Assembly: GCA_042568205.1 (NCBI GenBank)
Contig: JBHPJE010000004.1
Location: 18,044-82,043, forward strand
Length of the DNA: 64,000 nt
Reading direction: 5' to 3'
Origin: JAUVDZ01 sp042568205
GTDB lineage: Bacteria > Patescibacteriota > Gracilibacteria > UBA1369 > PNNO01
The translations under genes were made by a program, and so were the position numbers. The first letter of the stretch is position 1. Each line of letters opens with the position of its first letter. The notes below the pieces were generated by a model. It was not told where the DNA came from and did not search any database. It was given only the letters and a program-made list of their open reading frames with translations. This document shows, in pieces, positions 8,847 to 18,100 of this stretch.

Positions 8847-9137
8847 TTATTTTGATGATTTTTTTTCAAGGATATTTATAAAAACATCTTTGAATTTTCT
8901 ACCATCATATTTTGTAGTCTGTTTTTCAGTGAATTTAACTTCTCCTGTAGTTAATGCGAAAAGAGTGTGATCTTTCCCCATTCCAACTTTATCACCTGCA
9001 TGAAATTTAGTCCCTCTTTGACGAACTAAAATGCTTCCTGCACTTACTACTTCACCACCAAATGCTTTTACTCCCAGCCGCTTCGCCACCGAATCACGAC
9101 CGTTCTTGGTTGATCCTCCTGCTTTCTTCTTAGACAT
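8847..9137 (-). CDS. rpmA: 50S ribosomal protein L27
   Basis: This 96-residue protein carries the L27 signature near the N-terminus (KKAGGSTKNGRDS) and the internal VRQRGTKFHAGDKVGMGKD core. L27 lies near the peptidyl-transferase centre of the large subunit. There is no cleavable N-terminal extension of the Firmicutes type. The partner gene rplU is not adjacent; two hypothetical genes follow instead. A TATAAT (9178-9183, minus) lies upstream but without a good -35. The region 9207-9260 upstream holds two strong hairpins. Confidence 0.97.
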   Translation of the reverse strand: MSKKKAGGSTKNGRDSVAKRLGVKAFGGEVVSAGSILVRQRGTKFHAGDKVGMGKDHTLFALTTGEVKFTEKQTTKYDGRKFKDVFINILEKKSSK

Positions 9138-9206
9138 ATAAAAAAATTATTAATTTAAGCATGATGATTTTAGTTGAATTATAGCTGAAATGCAAGAGAA
9201 AATGAG

Positions 9207-9260
9207 TTTCTTAACCAAAGGACTTTGGTTAAGAAAGGACTTTGCTAGAAAAAGTCCTTT
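9207..9260. repeat. Two tandem perfect hairpins in the rpmA upstream region
   Basis: The first is a 14-bp perfect inverted repeat (9207-9220 with 9223-9236, TTTCTTAACCAAAG and its complement). The second is a 10-bp perfect inverted repeat (9234-9243 with 9251-9260, AAAGGACTTT/AAAGTCCTTT). They overlap by three bases and share the word AAGGACTTTG. Neither is followed by a T-tract on the plus strand, nor by a clear one on the minus strand, so they are not ordinary terminators. Confidence 0.75.
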
Positions 9261-9276
9261 GCCTCTCCCAAACCCC

Positions 9277-9305
9277 TTTAAATAAGATTAAAAATAGTGT
9301 ATAAT
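9277..9305 (+). promoter_or_regulatory. Promoter for 9340-10815
   Basis: TTTAAA (9277-9282) and TATAAT (9300-9305) are spaced by 17 bp. Expected transcription start is about 9312, 28 nt before the start codon. Confidence 0.55.
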
Positions 9306-9339
9306 ATATAGATAAAATTGCGCTTAGATAAAACAAAAA

Positions 9340-10815
9340 ATGAAAAAAATCACAAACACGCTTAAAGGAAAAATTGGGATATTAACAATCTTTGTATTGG
9401 TGCTTCCGCTTGTAACTGTTTATGCAGAAGATGCTCCGGAAGATGAAAAAGTGCCAGTTGAAATTTCGCAAAATACTAAAAATCAGCAATTTTTACTACA
9501 ATTAAAGCATCAGCTTCAAAATTCTAGAAATGATTATTTTCAGATTGGTAAAAGCGTTGATGATGCAAAAGAACGATTGCTTGAAACCGCAGATTCAATA
9601 AGCCTTCTTAATAAGCAATTAGCAAATTTTGATTATCTAATCGGGAATTCTCAAGCAAAAATTGTAAATGTCCAAAAGCAGATTGCTCAAAAAAGAAATC
9701 AAATTTCAGTAATAAAAGAAGATATTGATATTAAAAAAATCGAACTTGAAAATCAAAAACTCCTTCTTAAAGATTATCTTAAGCTGCTTTATTTACAAGA
9801 AAACGATTTCTTTGATAAAGCTGGAAATGCCGATATTTCTGCTTCAAAACTTCTTTTAGGTGACGCATCAGTTGGAGACTCTTTTAAGAAAATTGAATAC
9901 TTTAGCATCCTTGAACAAACAGGTCAGAATATTTTCACTAAACTCGACACTATCAAAGAAGAATATCGAGTAAAAAGGACTGAGCTGCAACAAACAAGGC
10001 AAAAATTAACAAAGCTTGATGTTGATCTAAAAGAAGAGCAAAAAACTATGAAGCTTCAAAAAAATGCTAAATATCACCTGCTAAAACAAACAGAAGGTGA
10101 AGAGGAGATTTATAGAGAGCTAATCGCTCAATCAAAACGTGAACAGCTAGAAATTATTCAGGAAATAAATGTTCTCAAGCAAAATCTTTTATTTGTTCAG
10201 GAAAAAATTGCAGAAGATGGTGAGAATTTCAATCCAGATAATTATCAGGATCTAATAAATCCAAATATCAGAGCGATTTATGATTTTGAAATGGCTGCTG
10301 AATTTGCAACGGGTGAAAAACTTAATTGGCCGGTTGAGCCGACTCGTGGTATTTCTGCATATTTCCGCGATTCTTCTTATAAGGCGGTGTTTGGAATTCC
10401 GCATAACGCAATTGACATTCCTATTCTTCAGGAATCTTCAGTTAGGGCTCCTGCTGCGGGTGTTGTTTATAAGGTTAAAGATAATGGTGATAACTCGTAT
10501 GCATATGTGATTATTGCCCATAAAGGAGGCCTGCTTACTGTTTATGGCCATTTAACTGAAATACTTGTTGATGAGCGTGATATTGTGCTTCCTGGCGAAG
10601 TTATAGGTCTTTCTGGTGGTATTCCTGGCACAAAAGGAGCAGGATATTTAACTACAGGGGCACACTTGCACTTTGAAGTTATTAAAAATGGTGTTCATAT
10701 AAATCCATTATTCATGCTGGATTTAGAGAAACTGTCAGAAGATTATATTCCAGAATCAATGAAAGAAAAAGAGGATGAAGAGGAAGAAGTTGAAAGTGAA
10801 GAAGAAAAAGACTAA
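9340..10815 (+). CDS. EnvC-like murein hydrolase activator with M23 peptidase domain
   Basis: This 491-residue protein has a signal peptide (about 1-29), a long coiled coil (about 45-295), and a C-terminal LytM/M23 domain (about 330-460). The M23 zinc ligands appear intact: His355 and Asp359 (HNAID) and the HLH at 442-444, plus His404 in YGHL. Unlike E. coli EnvC, which has lost catalytic residues, this copy may therefore be an active endopeptidase. The acidic tail (about 475-491, EEEEVESEEEKD) is unusual. In known systems such proteins act at the septum to control peptidoglycan splitting. The 27-bp gap to YjbQ suggests co-transcription. Confidence 0.9.
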   Translation: MKKITNTLKGKIGILTIFVLVLPLVTVYAEDAPEDEKVPVEISQNTKNQQFLLQLKHQLQNSRNDYFQIGKSVDDAKERLLETADSISLLNKQLANFDYLIGNSQAKIVNVQKQIAQKRNQISVIKEDIDIKKIELENQKLLLKDYLKLLYLQENDFFDKAGNADISASKLLLGDASVGDSFKKIEYFSILEQTGQNIFTKLDTIKEEYRVKRTELQQTRQKLTKLDVDLKEEQKTMKLQKNAKYHLLKQTEGEEEIYRELIAQSKREQLEIIQEINVLKQNLLFVQEKIAEDGENFNPDNYQDLINPNIRAIYDFEMAAEFATGEKLNWPVEPTRGISAYFRDSSYKAVFGIPHNAIDIPILQESSVRAPAAGVVYKVKDNGDNSYAYVIIAHKGGLLTVYGHLTEILVDERDIVLPGEVIGLSGGIPGTKGAGYLTTGAHLHFEVIKNGVHINPLFMLDLEKLSEDYIPESMKEKEDEEEEVESEEEKD

Positions 10816-10842
10816 AGTTAGAGTAGTTCTTAACTTTATGTT

Positions 10843-11259
10843 ATGGCTACTCATACTGAGTATTTAATGTTCAATACTAAAGATCGTTACGACACAGTTC
10901 ATATAACAAATGAAGTGGCGGATATTGTTGCAGAAAGTGGGATTGTCGAAGGGATGTGTCTTGTTTCTGCTATGCATATTACTGCTGGTGTTTATGTTAA
11001 TGATTTAGAAAGTGGTTTGATTGAGGATATTCATGAATGGCTTGAAAAGCTTGCTCCGTTTGGTGAAAACTATCGACATCATCAAACAGGTGAAGATAAT
11101 GGAGATGCTCATTTAAAAAGAATTTTAATTGGTCATCAGGTTATTATTCCAATAACTGAAGGTAAAATGGATTTAGGTAGATGGGAGCAGATATTTTATG
11201 CTGAATTTGATGGTCGTCGTAAAAAACGTGTAATTGTTAAAGTAATGGGAGAAAGATGA
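10843..11259 (+). CDS. YjbQ/UPF0047 family protein
   Basis: This 138-residue protein matches the YjbQ (UPF0047) family in full. It has the conserved AMHITAGVYVND stretch, YRHH, the GDAHLKRILIGH box and the C-terminal GRWEQIFYAEFDG motif. Members are small trimeric proteins, some of which have weak thiamine-phosphate synthase activity in vitro; the physiological role is not settled. It overlaps nth by 4 bp (ATGA), so the two genes are probably translationally coupled. Confidence 0.9.
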   Translation: MATHTEYLMFNTKDRYDTVHITNEVADIVAESGIVEGMCLVSAMHITAGVYVNDLESGLIEDIHEWLEKLAPFGENYRHHQTGEDNGDAHLKRILIGHQVIIPITEGKMDLGRWEQIFYAEFDGRRKKRVIVKVMGER

Positions 11260-11888
11260 AAAAAAATGCATACGAATATTTCGATAGATTAAGCAAAATG
11301 TATCCAAATCCAAAATGTGCATTAAATTTTAGCAGTGCCTGGGAACTTTTGGTTGCAACTATTTTGAGTGCTCAATGTACGGATAAGAGAGTAAATTTAA
11401 TTACTCCCCAATTGTTTAAAGAACTTCCAACAATGCAAGACTACATTGATGTTGAACAAGGGCATCTTGAACAATTAATTAGATCAAGTGGTTTCTTTAG
11501 AAATAAGGCAAAAAACATAAAGGCAGCTGCAAAAACACTGGTTGAACAATTTAATAGTACGGTCCCTGATGAAATGGATGATTTGTTAAAGATTCCTGGG
11601 ATAGCCAGAAAATCTGCAAATGTGCTTTTATTTGTTTGGTTTGGTAAAAATGAAGGAGTAGTTGTGGATACACATGTAAAAAGGCTCTCAAATCGCTTAG
11701 GACTAACGAAAGAACAAAATCCAGTAAAGATAGAAAGAGACTTAATGAAACTTTTTAAACAAAAGGATTGGGGAATGTTTTCATACTATCTTGTAGATCA
11801 TGGGAGAGCGCTTTGTAAAGCCCCTACTCCAAAATGCGCATTGTGTAAATTGAATGATATTTGCCCAAGCGCAAAAAAGTACCTTTAA
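11256..11888 (+). CDS. nth: Endonuclease III
   Basis: This 210-residue DNA glycosylase/AP lyase acts in base excision repair of oxidised pyrimidines. The helix-hairpin-helix motif (LLKIPGIARKSANVL) holds the catalytic Lys119, and Asp138 sits in VDTH. The four Cys ligands of the [4Fe-4S] cluster are Cys187, 194, 197 and 203 with the canonical 6-2-5 spacing. The length is typical. The start ATG overlaps the YjbQ stop codon (ATGA), which also shows that UGA is read as stop here. Confidence 0.97.
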   Translation: MKKNAYEYFDRLSKMYPNPKCALNFSSAWELLVATILSAQCTDKRVNLITPQLFKELPTMQDYIDVEQGHLEQLIRSSGFFRNKAKNIKAAAKTLVEQFNSTVPDEMDDLLKIPGIARKSANVLLFVWFGKNEGVVVDTHVKRLSNRLGLTKEQNPVKIERDLMKLFKQKDWGMFSYYLVDHGRALCKAPTPKCALCKLNDICPSAKKYL

Positions 11889-11953
11889 ATTGTAACGAAA
11901 GGCATCAAAACTGGTTAAATATTAGGAGAAAACAGTTAACCTTTATTTTTGTT

Positions 11954-13825
11954 ATGAGCTCACCAGAACAACAAACACATACAACCATTGAAGAGAGTAT
12001 TTTTGAATCAATAATGCCAATAACTGATCGAGAGGTCAGAAAAGCCATTATTAGAAGAAAATGTGCTGAACTTGGTAAAAGTTTGGGCTTCGAAGAAGTG
12101 CAAGGTAAAGTATTAGCTCAGTATTATTTTAAAATGTTAGATATTGATCCTGAAAGAGCAGATAAATTTTGGGAAGCATTATACAACCTGCATTACCATG
12201 CTACTGACCCTGTTGCAACTAAACAAAATTTAACAATACTTTCAGGTTTAACAACTGAGTCAGGTTTAACTTATTTGTGGAACTTAGCCCAAGGAATTAT
12301 TAGAGGTGAATATGAAGTTTTACATGGTGATATAATGCCTGGAACAAGATGCTATTTTCTTTATTACAGAGCAGATGCAGAGGATCAACGTAAAAATCCT
12401 AAAAGACATGCTTCATTAAAAACAGCTAGAGAACTAGTAGATGGAATAGTTCTTACTAAACCACCTCTTGGTCTTAGAAAACAAGATTTTGTTGGGCTTA
12501 GCAAATATGAAACCGATCAATTTAGAGGCATTTGCAAAACAATAGGTAAGCATATTGATGTACTTTTAAATGCAAAAGTAGAGATTGAAGATATATTTGA
12601 ATATTTTGAATGGATTAAAAGTAAATTAAATTCAATTATTAAAGAATTAGGTGTTTCTGAAGAAATCAAAGCAAGATATCAAATATTTGTTGATTCTGTT
12701 GTTGTTAATTATTTAAGTGAATTGTATGATTATGCATCTGATATGAGTGAAAAAGAACAAGAGAATGAATTTGTAAGAGATATCATGAACGAATCTTTTG
12801 TGATCTTTAATGGAACAGTAGACGATGACCATATTGGGATTCCACCTGTTGAACGACTTCGAGCTGAATGGAGCAGTCTTAAAACTAACTTAACTGCTTT
12901 TCATCAGGATCCACAAAATGCAAATGATGCAATGTTTGGGACTTCAGCTAATAATAACGCTTTAGATCAAACAGTATTTTTTGTGGGAGGGGCAACACCA
13001 GTTCTGGGAGAACCTATTCCTACAAAATCTCAAGAGCAAGCTCCATCAGATCGTAAAAAAACACAGTTTGGTTTCCCAGCTTACAGGGGAGATATATTAG
13101 AATCCAAACATCATGACGAGCCTGTCCCAGAGAAAGTTAAAGCTGTTGCTCCACAAATGATAGGAACTCCAAATGCGCAACCAGAACCTACACCTCAGCC
13201 TAAACCTACACCTACTCCTCAGGTAGTTGCTGCATCTGTACAAGATTCACTTAAAGGAACAAAACTTGGCATGACTACTTTAACAGATGAAGTACCAATT
13301 ATCACTAAATCTGAACAAGGTAGTGAACCTCTAGCAGCCCAAGTTGAAGAGAAGACTGTAGTTCCAGAAGAATCCCTACAATCTCCTACTGCTTTATTTG
13401 AAGAAATAAGGGGGAAGATGCCTTCATATAAAATAAAGAGTAAAATGCGTGCGTATATTGCAAAGCAGGGTATAATTCCTAGATTGGATAATTATGAGAA
13501 AGAGTTAAAAACATTTTTAAATGGAGTTGAAATTTCTCAAATATATTCAGATTTGGAAGAAGTTCTTAGAAGAGCAACAGATCCATTATATATAATCCAA
13601 CAGAAAGCTGAAGAAATTAGAAATAGATTAGATGAGTTGAAAAAAAGGCGAAAAGAATTTACTGGTGGATGGTGGTCAATATCACTTAGAGGCCTAGGTA
13701 AGAAGGGAAAAGGCGTAAATCAAGAAATGACAGAATATTTTGATCAAATAGATTCGGTTATCGAAGAATTGTGGGAAAAGGAAATTACGACTACGTTAAA
13801 CAAATTTGCTAAACAATATGCTTAG
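11954..13825 (+). CDS. Hypothetical protein, helical with a proline-rich linker
   Basis: From ATG 11954 this is a 623-residue soluble protein (MSSPEQQTHTTIEES). The N-terminal 300 residues are helical and charged. A Pro/Gln/Thr-rich linker follows at about 395-440 (QPEPTPQPKPTPTP), and a helical C-terminal domain at about 480-623 has a short aromatic segment (GGWWSISLRGLG). No signal peptide or known domain. The frame is open further upstream to 11861 inside nth, but only from TTG; an AGGAGA sits 24 nt before ATG 11954, too far to be a normal ribosome-binding site. It overlaps the convergent permease gene by 4 bp. Confidence 0.65.
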   Translation: MSSPEQQTHTTIEESIFESIMPITDREVRKAIIRRKCAELGKSLGFEEVQGKVLAQYYFKMLDIDPERADKFWEALYNLHYHATDPVATKQNLTILSGLTTESGLTYLWNLAQGIIRGEYEVLHGDIMPGTRCYFLYYRADAEDQRKNPKRHASLKTARELVDGIVLTKPPLGLRKQDFVGLSKYETDQFRGICKTIGKHIDVLLNAKVEIEDIFEYFEWIKSKLNSIIKELGVSEEIKARYQIFVDSVVVNYLSELYDYASDMSEKEQENEFVRDIMNESFVIFNGTVDDDHIGIPPVERLRAEWSSLKTNLTAFHQDPQNANDAMFGTSANNNALDQTVFFVGGATPVLGEPIPTKSQEQAPSDRKKTQFGFPAYRGDILESKHHDEPVPEKVKAVAPQMIGTPNAQPEPTPQPKPTPTPQVVAASVQDSLKGTKLGMTTLTDEVPIITKSEQGSEPLAAQVEEKTVVPEESLQSPTALFEEIRGKMPSYKIKSKMRAYIAKQGIIPRLDNYEKELKTFLNGVEISQIYSDLEEVLRRATDPLYIIQQKAEEIRNRLDELKKRRKEFTGGWWSISLRGLGKKGKGVNQEMTEYFDQIDSVIEELWEKEITTTLNKFAKQYA

Positions 13826-15114
13826 TTAGCACTGCTTTTCTCAAAACTCAGAATAAACAAATAAACAACTATTCCGGTCAGAATCAATCCAAATCCTCCA
13901 AGAACTATCATTGTTTCTATTTGAGATAAAAAGAATATGCAAGTTAGAAATCCAAAAAATGCTAATATTGGCATTTTCCCTAAATTTAGAGGCATTTTGA
14001 ATTTTCTCTCAACTTCTGGCTGTTTAAATCTTAATGCAATAACTACAAGATTGATAACTGCAAATGTTATAAATACAGTGAAATTAGTTAATTCTGCAAT
14101 TAATCCAACATCACTAATAAAGCTGAATAAAATTGCTAATCCCATAACAGTCCAAATTGCAACATGTGGTGTTTTTCTTTTCTTATGTACCTTACGGAAT
14201 GGTTTTAGAAGCTTGTAGTATCTCGATATTCCATATAAAGTTCTTGAACCAGTAATTAAACCAATTAAAACAGTATTTCCAGTTGAAAATAATGCAATAA
14301 CTGAAATTGCAATGAAAGCATTATTACCAAGAACCATCTCTGCGACAGTCGCAAGAGGAGCGCTTGAAGCAGCTAAAACCTGCCAATCTAAAACACTAAC
14401 AGCTGCAATAGCAACCATTAAATATAAAGCAGTAGTGATTCCAATAGAAAGTAATAAAGCCAAAGGGATTGTACGTCTTGGATTTTTTACTTCTTCAGTT
14501 AATTTAATCACACTTTCAAATCCTAAAAATGCAAAAAATACTAAAGCTGATGCTTTAAATACACCTTCAATTCCATGAGGCATATCAAGTAGTGCAACAT
14601 CTTGTCCGTAAAAGATCCCTAATCCAATAATTACTAGTAATCCTATTACTTCTAAAGAAGTAAAAAGTACATTGGTCCAAGCTGATTCTTTTATACTTCT
14701 ATAATTAAGTATTGAGAATAGAATTATAATAACAATTGAAACAAGAATTGTATTATCAAAATTAAATAAAGCAGAAAAATAACCTGCAAAACCTGTTGCA
14801 ACAGCTGCCGATGCAATAATGGCACCTAGTAAAACAAAATATCCTATAAAAAAGGCTAAACCACGGCCAAATGCTTCTTTGGTATATTTATATTCCCCTG
14901 CATCATCCGGAAACATTGATGAAAGTTCAGCATAGGCAAGCCCTGTCAATAAAGCAACAACAGCAGAAAGAATGAATGCAAACCATACAGCATTACCTGC
15001 TGTAGCAGTTGCTTCACCGATTAAAACATACACTCCAGCACCTAATATCAATCCTACTCCGATTGCAGTTGCATGAAATAATCCTAATTCACGTTTTAAA
15101 GTTGGTTGATTCAT
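13822..15114 (-). CDS. APC superfamily amino acid permease
   Basis: This 430-residue integral membrane protein has about 12 hydrophobic segments. The first helix carries the APC-type substrate/sodium-site motif (GVGLILGAGVYVLIG), followed by AYAELSSMFPDDAGEY typical of the family, and helix 6 has FFAFLGFESV. It probably imports amino acids or polyamines by proton or sodium coupling; the substrate cannot be read from sequence. Its ATG overlaps the stop codon of the giant surface protein 15111-19451 by 4 bp (ATGA), implying co-transcription and translational coupling of an odd pair. Confidence 0.9.
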   Translation of the reverse strand: MNQPTLKRELGLFHATAIGVGLILGAGVYVLIGEATATAGNAVWFAFILSAVVALLTGLAYAELSSMFPDDAGEYKYTKEAFGRGLAFFIGYFVLLGAIIASAAVATGFAGYFSALFNFDNTILVSIVIIILFSILNYRSIKESAWTNVLFTSLEVIGLLVIIGLGIFYGQDVALLDMPHGIEGVFKASALVFFAFLGFESVIKLTEEVKNPRRTIPLALLLSIGITTALYLMVAIAAVSVLDWQVLAASSAPLATVAEMVLGNNAFIAISVIALFSTGNTVLIGLITGSRTLYGISRYYKLLKPFRKVHKKRKTPHVAIWTVMGLAILFSFISDVGLIAELTNFTVFITFAVINLVVIALRFKQPEVERKFKMPLNLGKMPILAFFGFLTCIFFLSQIETMIVLGGFGLILTGIVVYLFILSFEKSSAN

Positions 15115-18100
15115 AAGTTATAGTTACGATATCCTAATTCTGCAACAAATGCAGCTGTGTCTTTAATTCCAAATAAGAATTCGCTTCTTTCAGCATCTTG
15201 AAGAGTGTCGAAAATCAGTTCTAGAAGTTCAGAATTTACCATATTGAATCCTGAATATTGATTAATGTGATCTATTGCACTTGCAATATACAACATTCTT
15301 GCATCCAAGGCAAAAACTTCGGCTCGTACTGCCGGATTATCTGCAAATGTGAATCTTGCAGGGTCATTTAATCCTTCACAAGTATAAGTTGCTGCTAAAG
15401 TTCTGACATTTAACTCATTGTTTTCGAAATCAGGTGAGTTAACAAGATCTTTTGGTAAACAAACATCAGCCACAATTCTGAAATTCACTACAAACGGGAT
15501 ATATGGTGTATACCAAGCGTCCGGTCTTGCATCATAATAGTAAGCCAACGGATCATCAACTATATTTCCTGTATGCAATTCAGCTACTATCGCTTCTAAA
15601 TCTGCAGCATTTACAAATACTTTAAGGATTTCAGCACGAGTTATAAATGAGTTCCATTCAGCGTATCCGATACCATCAGTATGAATTCTTCCGTCAATAA
15701 TTCCTTCATCATAAGCCTTATACATAACATTTAGAATAAATTCTAAATCTTTGTCTTTAACCCATTCTCTATCCAAATGATCATCAGGCAATTCACGTGG
15801 GAAGTCAGGGAATTCAGGTCTTGCACCTGCAATATTACCTGCATTAATTCTTTCTTCAGTCGTATAAATCGGTATACAGAAAGAAGTAAGAGCCATTTTT
15901 ACAGTTTCGAACCTATTGGTAAAATCTAAAGGTCTAATTGTTGTATTTTCAGTAGATTCATCACCATAATAAGAACCATCTCCACTTATAATATATTGTT
16001 TTGGCGAACCAATTCTATAAATCTTACTTAAGAAATTCACATAATCTGCAGGCCAACCTTCATTATCTTTATAATTTATTGGTCTACGGTCGTTATATTG
16101 AAGACAAGCTTCCGGAGCAGCTTCCTGTAACTCTGGTTCAGGAGTTGGCTCAGGATCTCCTCCACCAGGACCATCATCATCGTCGTCATCATCATCGTCA
16201 CCATGAGGCCTATCTTTATCAAAAAATACTGGGATATTATTATTTATAATAATTGGATCTCCAGGTTCTAAATCAAATGTAGAGTAATAACCAGTACATG
16301 CATTTGAAGATAAGAATCCAGTGTTTCCTACTTCACTATTTCCTAAATTAACAGGATTTGGACTTGCAGTAGGATCAAATGCTGGTGGATCTAACTTATT
16401 ACAACTAGGATGTAAGAAATATCCTACTGGAGTAGTAACTGTCATTGTATAAGTTCCAGGAGTATCATCAGTTACCCATTTATAGTATCCTGCTGAACCA
16501 TCTTCTAAAATCGTAACAACGCCAGGCCCAGTTACACTTATCCCTCCACCTGCGATTATTTTTCCATCACTCAATTGATAGAAGTATCCCATTGGATTGT
16601 AATCTAAATATTCCGGATGAGTATCACCATCAACATCATCATCAGTAGGATCATTATTTCCATTTAAATCTTCATCAATTGTATCAATTAAATCATCGTC
16701 ATCATCATAATCACGCCAATCTCTTACATTATCAGAATCAAAATCCTGTAAAGGTGCATTTGAACCGATTTCATTAAATGGATCTCCGATAGGTAATGTG
16801 TCATAAGCATCATCCAGCCCATCATTGTCACTATCACTCCCTGTTGGAGTTGTATCTGCAATACCATCAAAATTTACATCATGACCTTCAATCAAATCAG
16901 GCACAGTATCATTATCAGTATCGAGATCTAAATAATCAGGGATCAAATCTGCATCTCTATCAACCGGGAAGATTAAGAATCCTCCATTATCTGGGTCATA
17001 AGCATCATCAAGTTCATCACCATCGGCATCTAAACCAGTAGGAGGAATATATGAACCTTCTGATTGTCCTTCAATATTATCTACAATCCCATCATCATCA
17101 GCATCAATATCTAAATAATTTGGAAATCCGTCTGAATCTGTATCTGGACATCCTATAAAAGGAGGCGCTCCAGGACACTCTACAATATCTCTTATTCCAT
17201 CTCCATCATCATCAGAATGAGTATCAAAAAATCCGTAATCAGCATTGTTATAATCCTGGCCTATACCTAAAACTATTAGTTCAGGAGCAGGATTCCCACC
17301 TGTTTGTATAAAATTAGTTAAAATTCCACCAGTATCAGTAATATCTACCCAATAATTAGCAGGGCTTAATGTTAAAAAGTCATATGCACCTCCACCAGAG
17401 GTTGTTTGACTCAAAAGTGCAACTCCATCAGCACCACCTGGTTGAAAAATGCTATCACCATTATCTAAATATAAATCAACAGTTACACCATCTAAACCAG
17501 GTTCTCCTCCATCCTGAACTCCATCACCGTCTACATCATGCCAAATAAAATCTCCAAGACTCGAACTTGCAGTAATATCTACTAAATAATCTTCAACTTC
17601 ACCGTCAGGAGCAGGCCCAATAAATGGCAATCCACCAAGTGTACTAAACCTAAATCTTGCATACGTAGCACCAGGAGTTGCTGTTAATGGTATTGGTGCA
17701 GGCAAAACAACTGAATTAAGTCCTGGAACAACCGGTGTATTTACCAATATTTGATCCCCAGGAGTTGCCCATGAACCATCTGCATTCATATCAATCCATG
17801 CATCTATTGCACCAGGAGCTGAAGCAACGATATCAATTGTTGCAGGGCTTCCTGGAACTAAAGGAGTTACAAAAGTAACACCATCTTCATCATCAGTTCC
17901 ATCAAAGAAATCATCTCCTGATGCTAACGGATCAGGTTGTCCATCAGGTTCAGAATCTATTAATGTTCCTAAGTACATACCAGGAACAATTGTATGAACA
18001 GCACCTGTACTTGCAATTAGGGTAGGATAGGTTGGATCCGGTGCATCTCCGTAATCATCTGCAGAAATAGTAGCAACAGTCGGATCATCATTTCCTGTGT

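Noticed and set aside
11256..15114. UGA recoded to an amino acid, as in some CPR lineages (Gracilibacteria, SR1)
   Set aside because: UGA ends genes at 11257-11259 and 15111-15113 in clear ATGA overlaps, and proteins end at normal lengths there, so UGA is a stop.
16001..17041. Plus-strand His-rich open frames opposite the giant surface protein
   Set aside because: They are the antisense image of Asp-rich repeats (GAT/GAC read as ATC/GTC or CAT), with no start context, promoter or homology.
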